Shown here piece after piece: positions 48,201 to 58,860 of a stretch of DNA of 64,000 bases. The stretch covers positions 1,860,001-1,924,000 of the forward strand of contig JAPEHQ010000010.1 in assembly GCA_027405735.1 (NCBI GenBank). Direction: 5' to 3'. The translations under genes were made by a program, and so were the position numbers. How positions within the stretch are numbered: the stretch's first letter is position 1; each line of letters opens with the position of its first letter. The notes under the pieces are model-generated. The model was not told the origin of the DNA, did no database searches, and saw nothing but the letters and a program-made list of their open reading frames with translations. This DNA comes from Mucor racemosus (Eukaryota; Mucoromycota; Mucoromycetes; Mucorales; Mucoraceae).

Positions 48201-48870
48201 AGAAGAGAAGTTATCAAATCACAACTTACATCAATGCCAAACAGTTGAAGAGTTACAAGAAGTAATCTCTCATCACTTCAATGCTCGTGACAAATTGCGC
48301 TCGTTTTATTACAGCAATTCGCAGTGTAAACAGAAACGAAGATTGGAATTGAAGAAGAGAAGATTTTGCGACAAGTTGGCAGCAGATGAAAGAAAAACCT
48401 CTGGAGCTAAAAGGCCTGTTATGATGATTGGTGACCGTGGACACGGTATAGGCTCACGTATAAAGAAGCATCAGAGATTTGGCGGGCACTGGAAAGAGTC
48501 AAGACATGGTCTTTATACACCTACCCTTATCACGAATGAGTACAATAGCTCTCAGACATGTCTCTTCTGCTACTCCAAGCTTTCTCATCCTGTTGGTGTT
48601 ATTGCTGGTAAAATCAAGACTGTCAATGGTTCGTTTATATGTCTCAATCAAAAATGCCCAAATGCATTTAAAGTGGTGTGTCGGGACCAGGTATCTGCGT
48701 TGGCTATTGGTTTGGCTGGTGTGGCCCAACTTCTTTTTGGTGTCACTTTTCCTTGTTTTGATGAAAAGTCAAATTATACAAATCGAATCAAGTTCAATGA
48801 TTTAGCCCTTGATTTTCTGTACAGGAAACAACGAATGGGCTCGCCGCTTGATGGCGGCAATACTCTTTGA
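45263..48870 (+). CDS. Fanzor-like protein (eukaryotic TnpB-related RNA-guided nuclease family)
   Basis: Three exons (45263-46660, 46725-47964, 48032-48870) join to 1158 codons without lesion. The N-terminus is basic (MRRKKRQ), followed by an acidic Asp/Glu run near residues 150-180. Residues about 680-780 are highly charged and helical. The C-terminal part carries a RuvC-like nuclease signature: GTDNG with Asp near residue 849 (RuvC-I), NEYNSSQTCLFC opening a C4 zinc ribbon (Cys near 1056, 1059, 1083, 1088) and CRD with Asp near 1098 (RuvC-III). Spacing from the first Asp to the SS pair is about 203 residues, within the D-x(125-275)-[TS][TS]-zinc finger-RD pattern described for Fanzor proteins. 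Fanzors are homologues of bacterial TnpB and some cut DNA guided by an RNA made from the same locus. Guide RNA and element ends were not identified. It is longer than many Fanzors, mainly through the N-terminal half. Other possibility: a domesticated or inactive relative. Confidence 0.75.
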
Positions 48871-49858
48871 GGTAGATAATACATAGCTTATATAGAATGA
48901 TGTACTAAATATTACTTACTCTTCAAACCCTTTTTTCAAATCAAATTATTTTTATTGGTAAGTAATCAATTTATACTCTTTTTATGCACTGGACTAATCA
49001 GACTCCCAATTGCTTCTTTTGGATACATAAGTTAATATACCGTTACAGTATTTTTGAGTGAGAGAAAACCACCAAAGTGATCTTGACCTTATAAAAGATG
49101 TGTTCCTCATGTTATAACTTCTATTATGGGACCAGTATTACCTGAAAATTCTTTAAAATGAGGCTGGGGTATATCATCTATAATAAATAATAAAAATGGT
49201 TTGCAGATTTATTGATTCTCAAGGCAGCACTGATGATGAGATAATGATAACTACCAAAATTTTAAATCTTCTTTTGTTCTAAGGCTAAAATAATCTACAA
49301 GGTTTCAAGGAACAGGCTAATTTTGTGAAAAGGTAAATCGAGATCGAATCTCGGAGTCGAGCAATTCTTTATGTATTTTGGTACATTTTATAAAGTTTGG
49401 TACCAATTGGCGTTTAATATAATTTAATCAGATACCTCTAATGAAGCTTAGACTTTTCCTTTGATGCGATATATTTTGTCATATTATACAAAACACACGT
49501 ATTTTTGTGGCTCAACGTGATACATGCATATATTTTCTATCTATAAATCAAAAATCTTTCTTATTGCATTCTGAAGAATTATAATAATAAAGTTTGATCT
49601 AGACTACTGTATCACAATAATCAACAACATTAACGTATATATCAAATACAATTTATATTTTTTTTTTTTTTTTTTTTTTGGTTTTTTATTACAAAAGAAA
49701 AATAAGGCACAGCCAGACAAATATGAATATTAAAAAAGGGGGAGTAGGTAAATGAACATTTGTGTGTATATACAAAAAAAAAAAAGAAGAAGAAAAAAAG
49801 GGTAAAATTGAATAGAATAATTATTACAATGAGCAAAACAAGAGATATAAGGGCGATC
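48871..49858. other. 3' flank of the Fanzor-like gene
   Basis: No gene is seen. A GC-richer patch at 49336-49364 can form small hairpins (CGAGA with TCTCG, CTCG with CGAG). A poly-T run at 49659-49679 and the 3' UTR of the NRG1-like gene occupy the right end. Ends of a mobile element could not be identified. Confidence 0.4.
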
Positions 49859-51070
49859 TTAGCCAAAGGTAGATACAATATGGGCTAACTGAAGTAAACC
49901 ACCAGAAGAAGGTGATTTTGTACTATTATTACTGCCATTATTATTGTCTTTGTCTTCATCCATAGGGTCCTCTTTTTGATGGTCATCAGACGATGATTTG
50001 TAATTCCCACTGGTTTGATTTCGTGCTACGTGGGACGATTGTTCCTCTTGCTGCTGTGCGGGATGCAGCAATGTATACGGGAAATTCGAGTTTTGTGGTC
50101 TTGTGAAAGTTAAGGGACGATGTTGGTAAAAAAGGTTAGTCGTAGTTGTTGTTGGTGTTTTAGTAGTAGTGGTGGTGGTGGTAGAATTAGAAGGACTCAA
50201 ATCAGAAGATACTTGTTTTTCGTTTACAAAAGATTCTTTTGGAGGTGAAGTAGGTCTAGAAGCAGGATTACTGGAATCATCTATAATATGGTGAATAGAA
50301 GGCAATGATGCTGAAGAAGAAGAATGAGAAAGGGTAGGTGAAGGAGTACGATCACGGTTTTGTTGCATTGGTAATTGAGGTAATTGAGATACAGATGATT
50401 GTTGTGGTGGTGAAATAACTTTTTTCAAATTAGAAGACGATCTAGCTGCAGACGATAATGGCAATGGAAAATTAAATCGTACAGGAGTATATCTCTCGTG
50501 TGTAGTTGTAACGCTGGTTAATGACTGATGATAATTGGAAAGATGTTGATCAATTGTAAGCGGAGGTTCTACTCTTACAGGGTCTGATCTAATACGGTGA
50601 TGAGCATGAAGACGAGGTCTTGGTCTTGGTTCCTCTGCTAATCCTCTCTTTTGTGATCTTCTAGATTTTGGTGACATGTGCGTTCTATAGTGTTGCATCA
50701 TATTGTCTTGACGTGAAAACCTTGATTGACAACCTGGAAATAAACAAGGGAAGTTCTTTTCGCCTGTATGAATTCTGTTGTGTCTTGCAAGATGACCACT
50801 ATTTATAACATAAGGTGAGTACAATATAAATTTAATTTTTGTATTTATAATTCTTTACCTTGTAGTAAAGCTTTTATTACAGCCAGGTTCAATACAATGA
50901 TATTTTCTCTTTGATTGCTGAGCATCTTGTTGCCATTCATCAGCAGAAGAAGAAAAGGATGCTGGTGAAGTAGGTGTTTTAACAAGTCCATCAGTTTGTT
51001 CATCATTATTATTTAACAGACTAACTTGTCTGCCAGAAGCATTTTTAACTGATAACAATCCTTCATTCAT
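49859..51070 (-). CDS. C2H2 zinc-finger transcription factor, NRG1-like
   Basis: Two exons (51070-50859, 50798-49859) join to 383 codons. Two tandem C2H2 fingers lie at about residues 59-113: CIEPGCNKSFTTSGHLARH with RIHTGEKNFP, then CLFPGCQSRFSRQDNMMQHYRTH. The pattern FTTSGHLARHNRIHTGEKN...C..RFSRxDNxxQHYRTH is that of yeast Nrg1/Nrg2, repressors acting through Tup1-Ssn6 in glucose repression, stress and filamentation. Whether the mucoralean protein represses the same targets is unknown. The remainder is Ser/Thr/Pro/Gln-rich with several basic stretches just after the fingers (KSRRSQKRG, RPRPRLHAHHRI) that could serve nuclear import. The single intron (50799-50858) interrupts the first finger. 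The frame is open upstream of 51070 to a possible acceptor near 51104, so a further 5' exon is possible; the first ATG was chosen. Confidence 0.85.
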
Positions 51071-51103
51071 TTCAAAGATAAGGGGTGGCAAAGAGAGTGA
51101 ACT

Positions 51104-53174
51104 ATAAAAAGATTGAAAAAGAAGAAAAGAAAGGAAAAGAAAAAGAGTTTCAGATGCTCAAAAAGATCAAATGAGGTTTTACACAGTGAGAGTTTTTTTT
51201 TTTTTTCTCATATTATTCTTATATAACGCTTTCAAGAACAGATGGTCCGCGGAATCCACAGAGACCCTTTACCTTAAGGGTACCCAGTTTTTAATGTCGT
51301 ATGACTGGTAAGGGTTCTTTTACAATCTATTTTTTCCCATCAGAGATAAAAACAGGGCTCCTTTTTTTATTTTGATTTTCATACATTTAAACTTTTTCAA
51401 TCTCTAGATTCGTATTATTTGGAGTCAATTATTACTAATTACTTTGATCAAAAAACCCTTTTTTTCTGTTTTGCCCAATTTCTTGATATTCTTTTTTTTT
51501 TTTTGTGCTTGTGATTAAAGTCGGTTCTTAATTTTGCCTTGATTCAAAAACAGACACCCGTGGAATGAATGCAGCTAAAATAAAGAAATTACCAAATACA
51601 TACTAGAAAGCCTTTGCGTCTTTTTTTTTGCAAACGAAAAAAGTCCCTAATTTAAATTTGAAATGGACCCTGTTTATAATCATAAAAAAAAAAAGGCATT
51701 TGTTAGTTATAAAAAATGTATCATCTCAAGATGGTTAAATCATAATAATGACATAGGTTGAAACATCTCTAATCCTATCAATGTATAGTAATTTTTTTTT
51801 TTTTTATTATTATTATTTAATTCACCGTGTTGATATACCTTATTTTTCAATCTTTCAATTAAGGTTTATTTTGACGACCCTTTCACTATTTGTTTAGCAA
51901 TATTTACCGCCTAACCCTGCAATTTATGTTTATTTTGCGTGTAATTATGATGCTTTTTAAATAATCCCGCTGAAATAAAAAAAAAAAAAAAAATGGTTGC
52001 TTCATCATACACTCAAAGAAAAAGAGATCAGTGATTGCTGCTATCTTTATTGGGAACCAAAAGATATCAATCCTTTCCACTGAACCAATGAGATCATATG
52101 GAGTAATTACATAAGGTTAAATACTTGAATTAGTAATGTTGATCAATAAAAAATTTTTGATGGAAAAACGTCTACAGAAAATGAATTAATTTCAAAACAC
52201 CTATCAATGCCTAGCTTATTTTAGTCGACTTGTTCAAAATGCACACGATTTCATATATAATGTGATGTTTTGCATATTCTTAAATACAATTATGGCTTAG
52301 TTAAACCTAATTATATATAGCACCATGTCAACATCATTAACCTAAAATCTCAATTAAATACAAGACTCTGGGCAAAATTATTATAAATAGATTTTTTTTT
52401 TTTTTTTTTTACTTTCTAGTTTATTTTGCCGAATTTCACGTTTTTTTCAGTAACATATAGTCTGCATATCCATGCAGTAATCTCAAGATGTGCAAATTAT
52501 CATCATTAACAAAACTCAAGTCTAACGTAACATGGTTCTTATGCATTCATAATAAGAGTATGCATTAAAACATTATTAATAAACTATTTTATACATTCAC
52601 CAAATGATTAAAATGAGGTTTATGTATAGCGTTATTATGATGAAAAAGACAAAATGATCTTTCTTCGTCACATTGCATGTTTAATGAGCTTGGACAGACC
52701 AGTGGCATCTTGTTGTTGCTATTACTGCTTTCTTTTTTTTGCAAACAGAATACGCTAATAGACATGTTGATATATAGTATATAAATTCAAATATTGATGT
52801 CTATATCACATCTTTTGAATTTTGCTTATATAGCACTTTTTAATTTAGTCTTCGTTTTCATATATAGCAATAAGATACTGAATGGTAAATCAACTGGCAG
52901 TCAATAAAAAAGAAAATTTATTAACCGTATTACATAATTCACTTGCCATGAATTTAGCCTGAATTATTATGGTGACATTCAAATTAAAAGAAAACATATG
53001 AGTTGAATTAGATAAATTATAATGTAGTTGTATAATTACCGCAACGAATATTACCAACACTCCAACTTGTGGAAGCATGACCAACAATGTTTCTTTTGAA
53101 GACACACTGGTTCCGTTGATGTTTATAAAGTTGATTATTAAAAAATTGAACATCTAATTAAGATATTAATTTTT
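51104..53174. other. Upstream region of the NRG1-like gene and AT-rich spacer
   Basis: The proximal few hundred bases should contain the promoter and a long 5' UTR of the NRG1-like gene. Several poly-T and poly-A tracts of 12-20 bases are present. No gene is seen. Confidence 0.45.
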
Positions 53175-54394
53175 TGTATTCACAAGATAGATCTAATTGA
53201 TTGCTACACTGCATTTTTTGTTTTAGCAAAAAACATTGATTTCCCATCGAGATAACCAAAATAATAGCTTTCATCACAGCTTAAAGCCTATCATACCGGG
53301 ATTCCAAAATTTATTTGTTGAAATGAACGAAAAATGATTCAAAAAAACAAAATCGCTTAATGGCTGATGAGCTGCAAAGTAAGTCGACCTAGCATATTAA
53401 ATAGTTTTTGTATAGTTTTGGATTCTGCATCCATCCAAATAAAATTTAGACAAATACTTCACATTAAATTTTGCGTAAAATGCAATTGAAATTTTAGAGG
53501 TTTTTTGAAGATAGACGTCAATTTTTATAAGCATATTTAAAATATAATAAACGGAAATGATGCGCAAAAAAATTATCTATTGATCGAGCTATTACAAAAT
53601 TTTCTAGCTGCATTTTTCGTAGAGAGAAAAAGATTTTTGTCCAATTTTTTTTCAGATTCAGAATTTGGGATGAGGGTATATAAGGGAAAAATGGAAGCTA
53701 GAAATAGAGGTACCTTTTTTGTACACATTTTTGAGGATATCTCCATGAAAAATCAATATTTTGAAAAACTCTAAATTGGGTCCGAGAGGGATCAACAAGC
53801 TAAATGACATGAATGCAAAAAAAATGTTGCTCAATTTAACCAATATTTTGAAACCTACTATAGAAATGTCAAAAAAAATGAAAAAAAAATAAAAGTGCTC
53901 AGAATTTTTTTATACTAGAATATGTTATAGAGCACTTCAAAAAAAGTAAGTTTTATTATTAAAAAGTGTTAGTATAGCTTAATTTTTTCTGGAGATATGA
54001 AGCCTCAAAGATTTTAACTTTTAGCAGTGAAATACCTGTAAAAATCTGAAACATTAGCTCTAAAAAATTAATACCAACTGAAAAGAATAGGATATTTCCA
54101 GAAACTTATTTTCGAATTAAAGCTGAACATCTCAGGTACATTAACATATAATTTTTTCTTGGTGTTATTTAGTGAAAACATAAAGTAGAGCAGGGATGAA
54201 AAATGAGACCCCGTTTTCAAGGGAAAAGCAGTAAATTTTACGCGTTTTTGAGTCTTTCGTGAGATATGAAATAAATTCTGGAACAGGTAAGATAATGCAA
54301 CCACTTTATGTCTGTTTAGTAGTGTCTAAAGTAATGTCCTAAAAATGTTTATTATGAGGTTAGCTATAGAAAGAAGGCATACTCCGATTTTGAA
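53175..54394 (+). repeat. Dispersed repeat family F, copy near 53 kb
   Basis: The first 785 bp (to about 53958) look identical to 57743-58526. After that, similarity to the second copy falls to roughly 85% by eye until about 54305. The copy ends with the family motif GCATACTCCGATTTTGAA at 54375-54392. Short frames of 60-78 codons inside have no domain. The end of this copy is the reverse complement of the segment at 15.8-16.4 kb. Confidence 0.8.
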
Positions 54395-55569
54395 AATTCG
54401 AATAATCTAATATTGCAATGAAATGACACCTTTTATAGACCAAAGTCGCCATTGTCATTTCAGAAAAAAAACTGATCTCGATTTGTACCTGAATCTCGCT
54501 CCATAAGGACTGATTTCCAATCAAATCCCAATAAGCATAATGAGGAAACTCTATATTGCTGGTGCCTGTAAAAGGAAGTATTCCTGATCAAAATACAACC
54601 TTCTACAACACGACACCTATGATATAAAGCTGTACTGATTTTGCATTAATAATATATTCCAAAACTCCTGCTCATAAAATCGCAGTTGCAGTAATTCTAG
54701 ATAAGGAATTACATCCCATAAAAATAAGCTCAGTTGCATTTTAAATTATAATTGGAATGCTGAAAGATCAACATCCATCTAATGATATTCTATCGTATCA
54801 AACAAAGTATCGACATCTCAACCAAGTATCTTATAAAAGAATGTCAATAAAAGACATTATATATGATTGAACACCTGTAAAATAGGCATCAACACACAAA
54901 CATCCACTATTTTACAATTCCTATAAATATAGCATACTTTATGAAGATATCATTCTTTTTCTTCAGATTTCTTTTAATCACAATAAAACCGTGGAAAGAC
55001 TATAATTGTATTTATCAACGCTTTTATTTTTTTATTTTATTTTTCATTTTTATAAAATTACTTCAATTTTATTGCAAATATTAGAATTTATTTTAACTTA
55101 TCGAGCTTAGTTTCTTCGTGTATTACCGCAAATCAAAATAGGTCATGAAGGACAGAACAAACAAATAAATTGTAATTTTTTTATTGATTAGATTAATTAG
55201 TAAGAAAAATAATTATATAAATATCATAGAGTGTGATTGTTTAGCTTCTGCATAGAAAAAATCTAAAAATCATTCTTTATTATATATACTGTACTAACAA
55301 ATATTGTTTTCCTGTGGAGATCGGACGAGATCTCATATTTTTAACATTATTGATAACCGTAACTTTTATAGATTATGAAAGTTTTGTTATTATATATACT
55401 GTATACTCGTTTTATCTATTAGTAAATTTTGGTATATATACGTAGTAGCGTTATTTTGTATCTATTGATTATATGCTCACTGAAAACTTCAGTTATATTT
55501 TCTAGTAGTGAAATAAAGCCAGCTTTTGCATTATTGTACCTAGCATAATTACATGATATAGGTAGTGAT
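54395..55569. other. Unassigned AT-rich sequence
   Basis: No gene or clear repeat is visible between the family F copy and the CGAGC-rich array. Confidence 0.4.
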
Positions 55570-56015
55570 ATTAAACGAGCCGAGCCTTTTTTATGCAGCC
55601 GAGCTTTTCTCAAGGCTCGTTAAAGTTAGACGAGCTTACAAAAAAGCTCGTTCAACCTCGACGAGCTTTTTTTTGCGCGTGACTAGAGCTCGTTTACCCC
55701 AAACGAGCTTTTTTATGCAGCGACTAAAACTCATCATCTCAATGCGAGCTTTATTTTACCTTTCCAGTGACAAATATCTAAAGTAAAGCAAACTTATGAA
55801 TGTCAATTGACAATTATCTAAAGTAATAATGTCATAGCATTTACTAATTATTATTTAAATTTGAACTTTTTGAAAAGAAGTCAAAAGCTCGTCTTTCTCA
55901 AACGAGCTTTTTAAAAAAAAGTCAAAAACTCGTCTTTGTCAAACGAGCTTTTATTAAAGCTCGGCTCGTTGTGGCGAGCTTTGGTCAAGCTCGTCCTAGG
56001 CTCGGCTCGTCTTTT
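55570..56015. repeat. CGAGC-rich degenerate array
   Basis: Many copies, in both orientations, of AAACGAGCTTTT and AGCTCG-type motifs (for example 55574, 55640, 55700, 55899, 55944), with an interior AT-rich gap at 55790-55880. The left part and right part face each other partly in inverted orientation. The array is similar in style, not in sequence, to the GCTCG arrays near the hAT gene. It resembles the subterminal regions of a non-autonomous hAT element. Confidence 0.6.
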
Positions 56016-56238
56016 ATACTTAGATATAGGGCAAAAATGACAGGTTTTTCTTTATATTTCGGTCAGGAATAAAGGTTTTTTTGTAAACCAAATTGCTACT
56101 GATACTCAGCAAATAGCAGTATTATATACCAAAAAAAAATATTGTCAAATTACTCAATACTGTACAAATCAAGAAAAAAAAACAAAATAACAGATAAGTA
56201 GAGGGACAGCAATTAAAAAAAAGCAAACATAGAGGAGA

Positions 56239-56321
56239 CGTTTGTCCTAGTTGCTAGACTTATTATGCGCTTTACGGCTAGTTCGAACGGAGAGGTTGTG
56301 GGTTCAAAACTCGTGTAAACG
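56239..56321 (+). other. tRNA-like sequence (tRNA pseudogene or SINE head)
   Basis: GTCCTAGTTGCTAGAC resembles a D arm with A box and GTGGGTTCAAAACTCGT a T arm with B box. Outer bases CGTTTGT and GTAAACG can pair (two wobbles), giving an 83-nt span. No proper anticodon stem is found, so it is not called as a functional tRNA. It could be a degenerate tRNA gene or the promoter part of a tRNA-derived short interspersed element. Confidence 0.35.
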
Positions 56322-57742
56322 GATTTTCTTTGGAACTTGTGCTTGTCGGGCTAGAAGTGCAGCTAATCACCCCCTCAGGCTTTTTTTCGTTTTAAATTTC
56401 AATGCACAGCTTTCAAAAGGCTACCAATTGTTTTCTTCTTTTCTCTACTCCAGTATTTTTAGTGCTATTTCGGAAATCCATTTTCTTTATGAATGTCTTC
56501 TTATTTTACAAGCACAAGAGAGACACATTCTGCATGCAATAATTTACTAATGTAACCTGTATTGTAGGCCTACTACTGTCTGTATATTTTGATTTTGGTT
56601 TTGATCATCATACAGTAAATAGCAAATAGAATGTTACTAATTGTAACTTCAAGGCATACATAATGGAATATCTTTAGTCATTTTTCAGAGAGACTCGAAA
56701 TAAGCTCATCGAATAATATCGTTAATCATATTTGGATTTCTATCAGTTCCTGCCTCAGTCATTATCAGTTAGAAATTGGTTTGTCACCAACTTTAACTTA
56801 ACCTTAAAAAAGGACTTCAGGGTAATTATTACTGCATGAACAATACTATTAAAGGCATATATCACTCTTCATTCAAGAAGCACTTCATATGTAAAAGCTT
56901 AAGAATAATGCCCAAATGTATGTAACAACTTTCGTCAATTTCTTATTTATCATCATGCATATTGTATGCCACCAGTACCATATGTTATCACCTTCTGCAG
57001 TATGAATACATCTTACAATATATTGACTGTACAAAATGCATCGAACCGCAAAGCCTTGATATCGGATATTATAAATAAGAAACTCCTAGCGTACTAAGTA
57101 TATCCAGCAGCAATTAACAAGAACGTTTGGATTTCAATTATGACAGCATATTATTTTATCCCAGCGGTTAATCAATCAAGTAGCTATCAAATCAACATCC
57201 AAACACATCTAGCTCAGTATTGAAACAAGGCAACAGCTCATGAGCTCTGCAAGCACGGTTAAATTATGATCGATCCATTTCCATCCATAGATTACTATCA
57301 AACAAATCTAATGGTTTAATAGTGCCTTGAATTACATCTCAGGATCTCAATATCAAATCAATATAAAAGGCTATACTTTTATATCTAAATAAACGTTATC
57401 TTCTTGTTTTTATTATACAGTTGAAGAACTGATTCATTACTCATTATCTTTTAATCATATTTTTTTAAGCATTATTCATCAAACATAAAAATATACGACA
57501 CAACACAAGGTTTTATTGGACAGAAATATCATGTTTTGCTGATAGTTTTCTCAATTCACAGTGATTTGTAAAAGTAAAAATATAAATTTTTATGCAGAAT
57601 ATATTTAAACCTACCATCATGTATAATTGGAGATTAATTGGATCAATATTCACAAGGATGGGGGGTTTTCTTTGCTTATGCAGTTGTAAATATTAGTTTA
57701 TTATTTTATAAACTTAAAACTCATTATCCAGGGCTTATTTTC
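56322..57742. other. Unassigned AT-rich sequence
   Basis: No gene or clear repeat is seen between the tRNA-like sequence and the second family F copy. Confidence 0.4.
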
Positions 57743-58860
57743 TGTATTCACAAGATAGATCTAATTGATTGCTACACTGCATTTTTTGTTTTAGCAAAAA
57801 ACATTGATTTCCCATCGAGATAACCAAAATAATAGCTTTCATCACAGCTTAAAGCCTATCATACCGGGATTCCAAAATTTATTTGTTGAAATGAACGAAA
57901 AATGATTCAAAAAAACAAAATCGCTTAATGGCTGATGAGCTGCAAAGTAAGTCGACCTAGCATATTAAATAGTTTTTGTATAGTTTTGGATTCTGCATCC
58001 ATCCAAATAAAATTTAGACAAATACTTCACATTAAATTTTGCGTAAAATGCAATTGAAATTTTAGAGGTTTTTTGAAGATAGACGTCAATTTTTATAAGC
58101 ATATTTAAAATATAATAAACGGAAATGATGCGCAAAAAAATTATCTATTGATCGAGCTATTACAAAATTTTCTAGCTGCATTTTTCGTAGAGAGAAAAAG
58201 ATTTTTGTCCAATTTTTTTTCAGATTCAGAATTTGGGATGAGGGTATATAAGGGAAAAATGGAAGCTAGAAATAGAGGTACCTTTTTTGTACACATTTTT
58301 GAGGATATCTCCATGAAAAATCAATATTTTGAAAAACTCTAAATTGGGTCCGAGAGGGATCAACAAGCTAAATGACATGAATGCAAAAAAAATGTTGCTC
58401 AATTTAACCAATATTTTGAAACCTACTATAGAAATGTCAAAAAAAATGAAAAAAAAATAAAAGTGCTCAGAATTTTTTTATACTAGAATATGTTATAGAG
58501 CACTTCAAAAAAAGTAAGTTTCATTATTAAAAAGTGTTAGTATAGCTTAAATTTTTCTGGAGATATGAAGCCTCAAAGTTTTCAATCCTTTAGCAGTAAA
58601 ACACGCGTAAAAAATCTGAAGCCTTAGCACTGAAAAATTAATACCAACTGCAAAAAGTAGGATATTTTTGGATACTTGTTTTTGGATTAAAGATGAGCAT
58701 CTCAGGTACATTGGCATATATTTTTTTCTTGGTGTTATTTAGTGAAAAAAAAAGCTGGACAGGGATGAAAAGTGAGACCCAATTTTTAAGTAAAATGGAG
58801 TAAATTTTACGTGTTTTTGAGTCTTTCATGAGATATAAAATAAGTTTAGGAAGAGGAAGT
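57743..58860 (+). repeat. Dispersed repeat family F, copy near 58 kb
   Basis: Direct repeat of the copy starting at 53175, offset exactly 4568 bp for the first 785 bp with no difference seen by eye, then diverged. The similarity ends near 58855 and lacks the terminal motif present in the 53-kb copy. Confidence 0.8.

Noticed and set aside
49336..49364. GATCGAATC-containing patch considered as a tRNA T arm
   Set aside because: No D arm, acceptor stem or anticodon arm at suitable distances.
53580..54304. Small frames conserved between the 53-kb and 58-kb repeats
   Set aside because: Conservation follows from the whole DNA block being identical; the frames are 60-78 codons with no domain and are not kept in the older copies.
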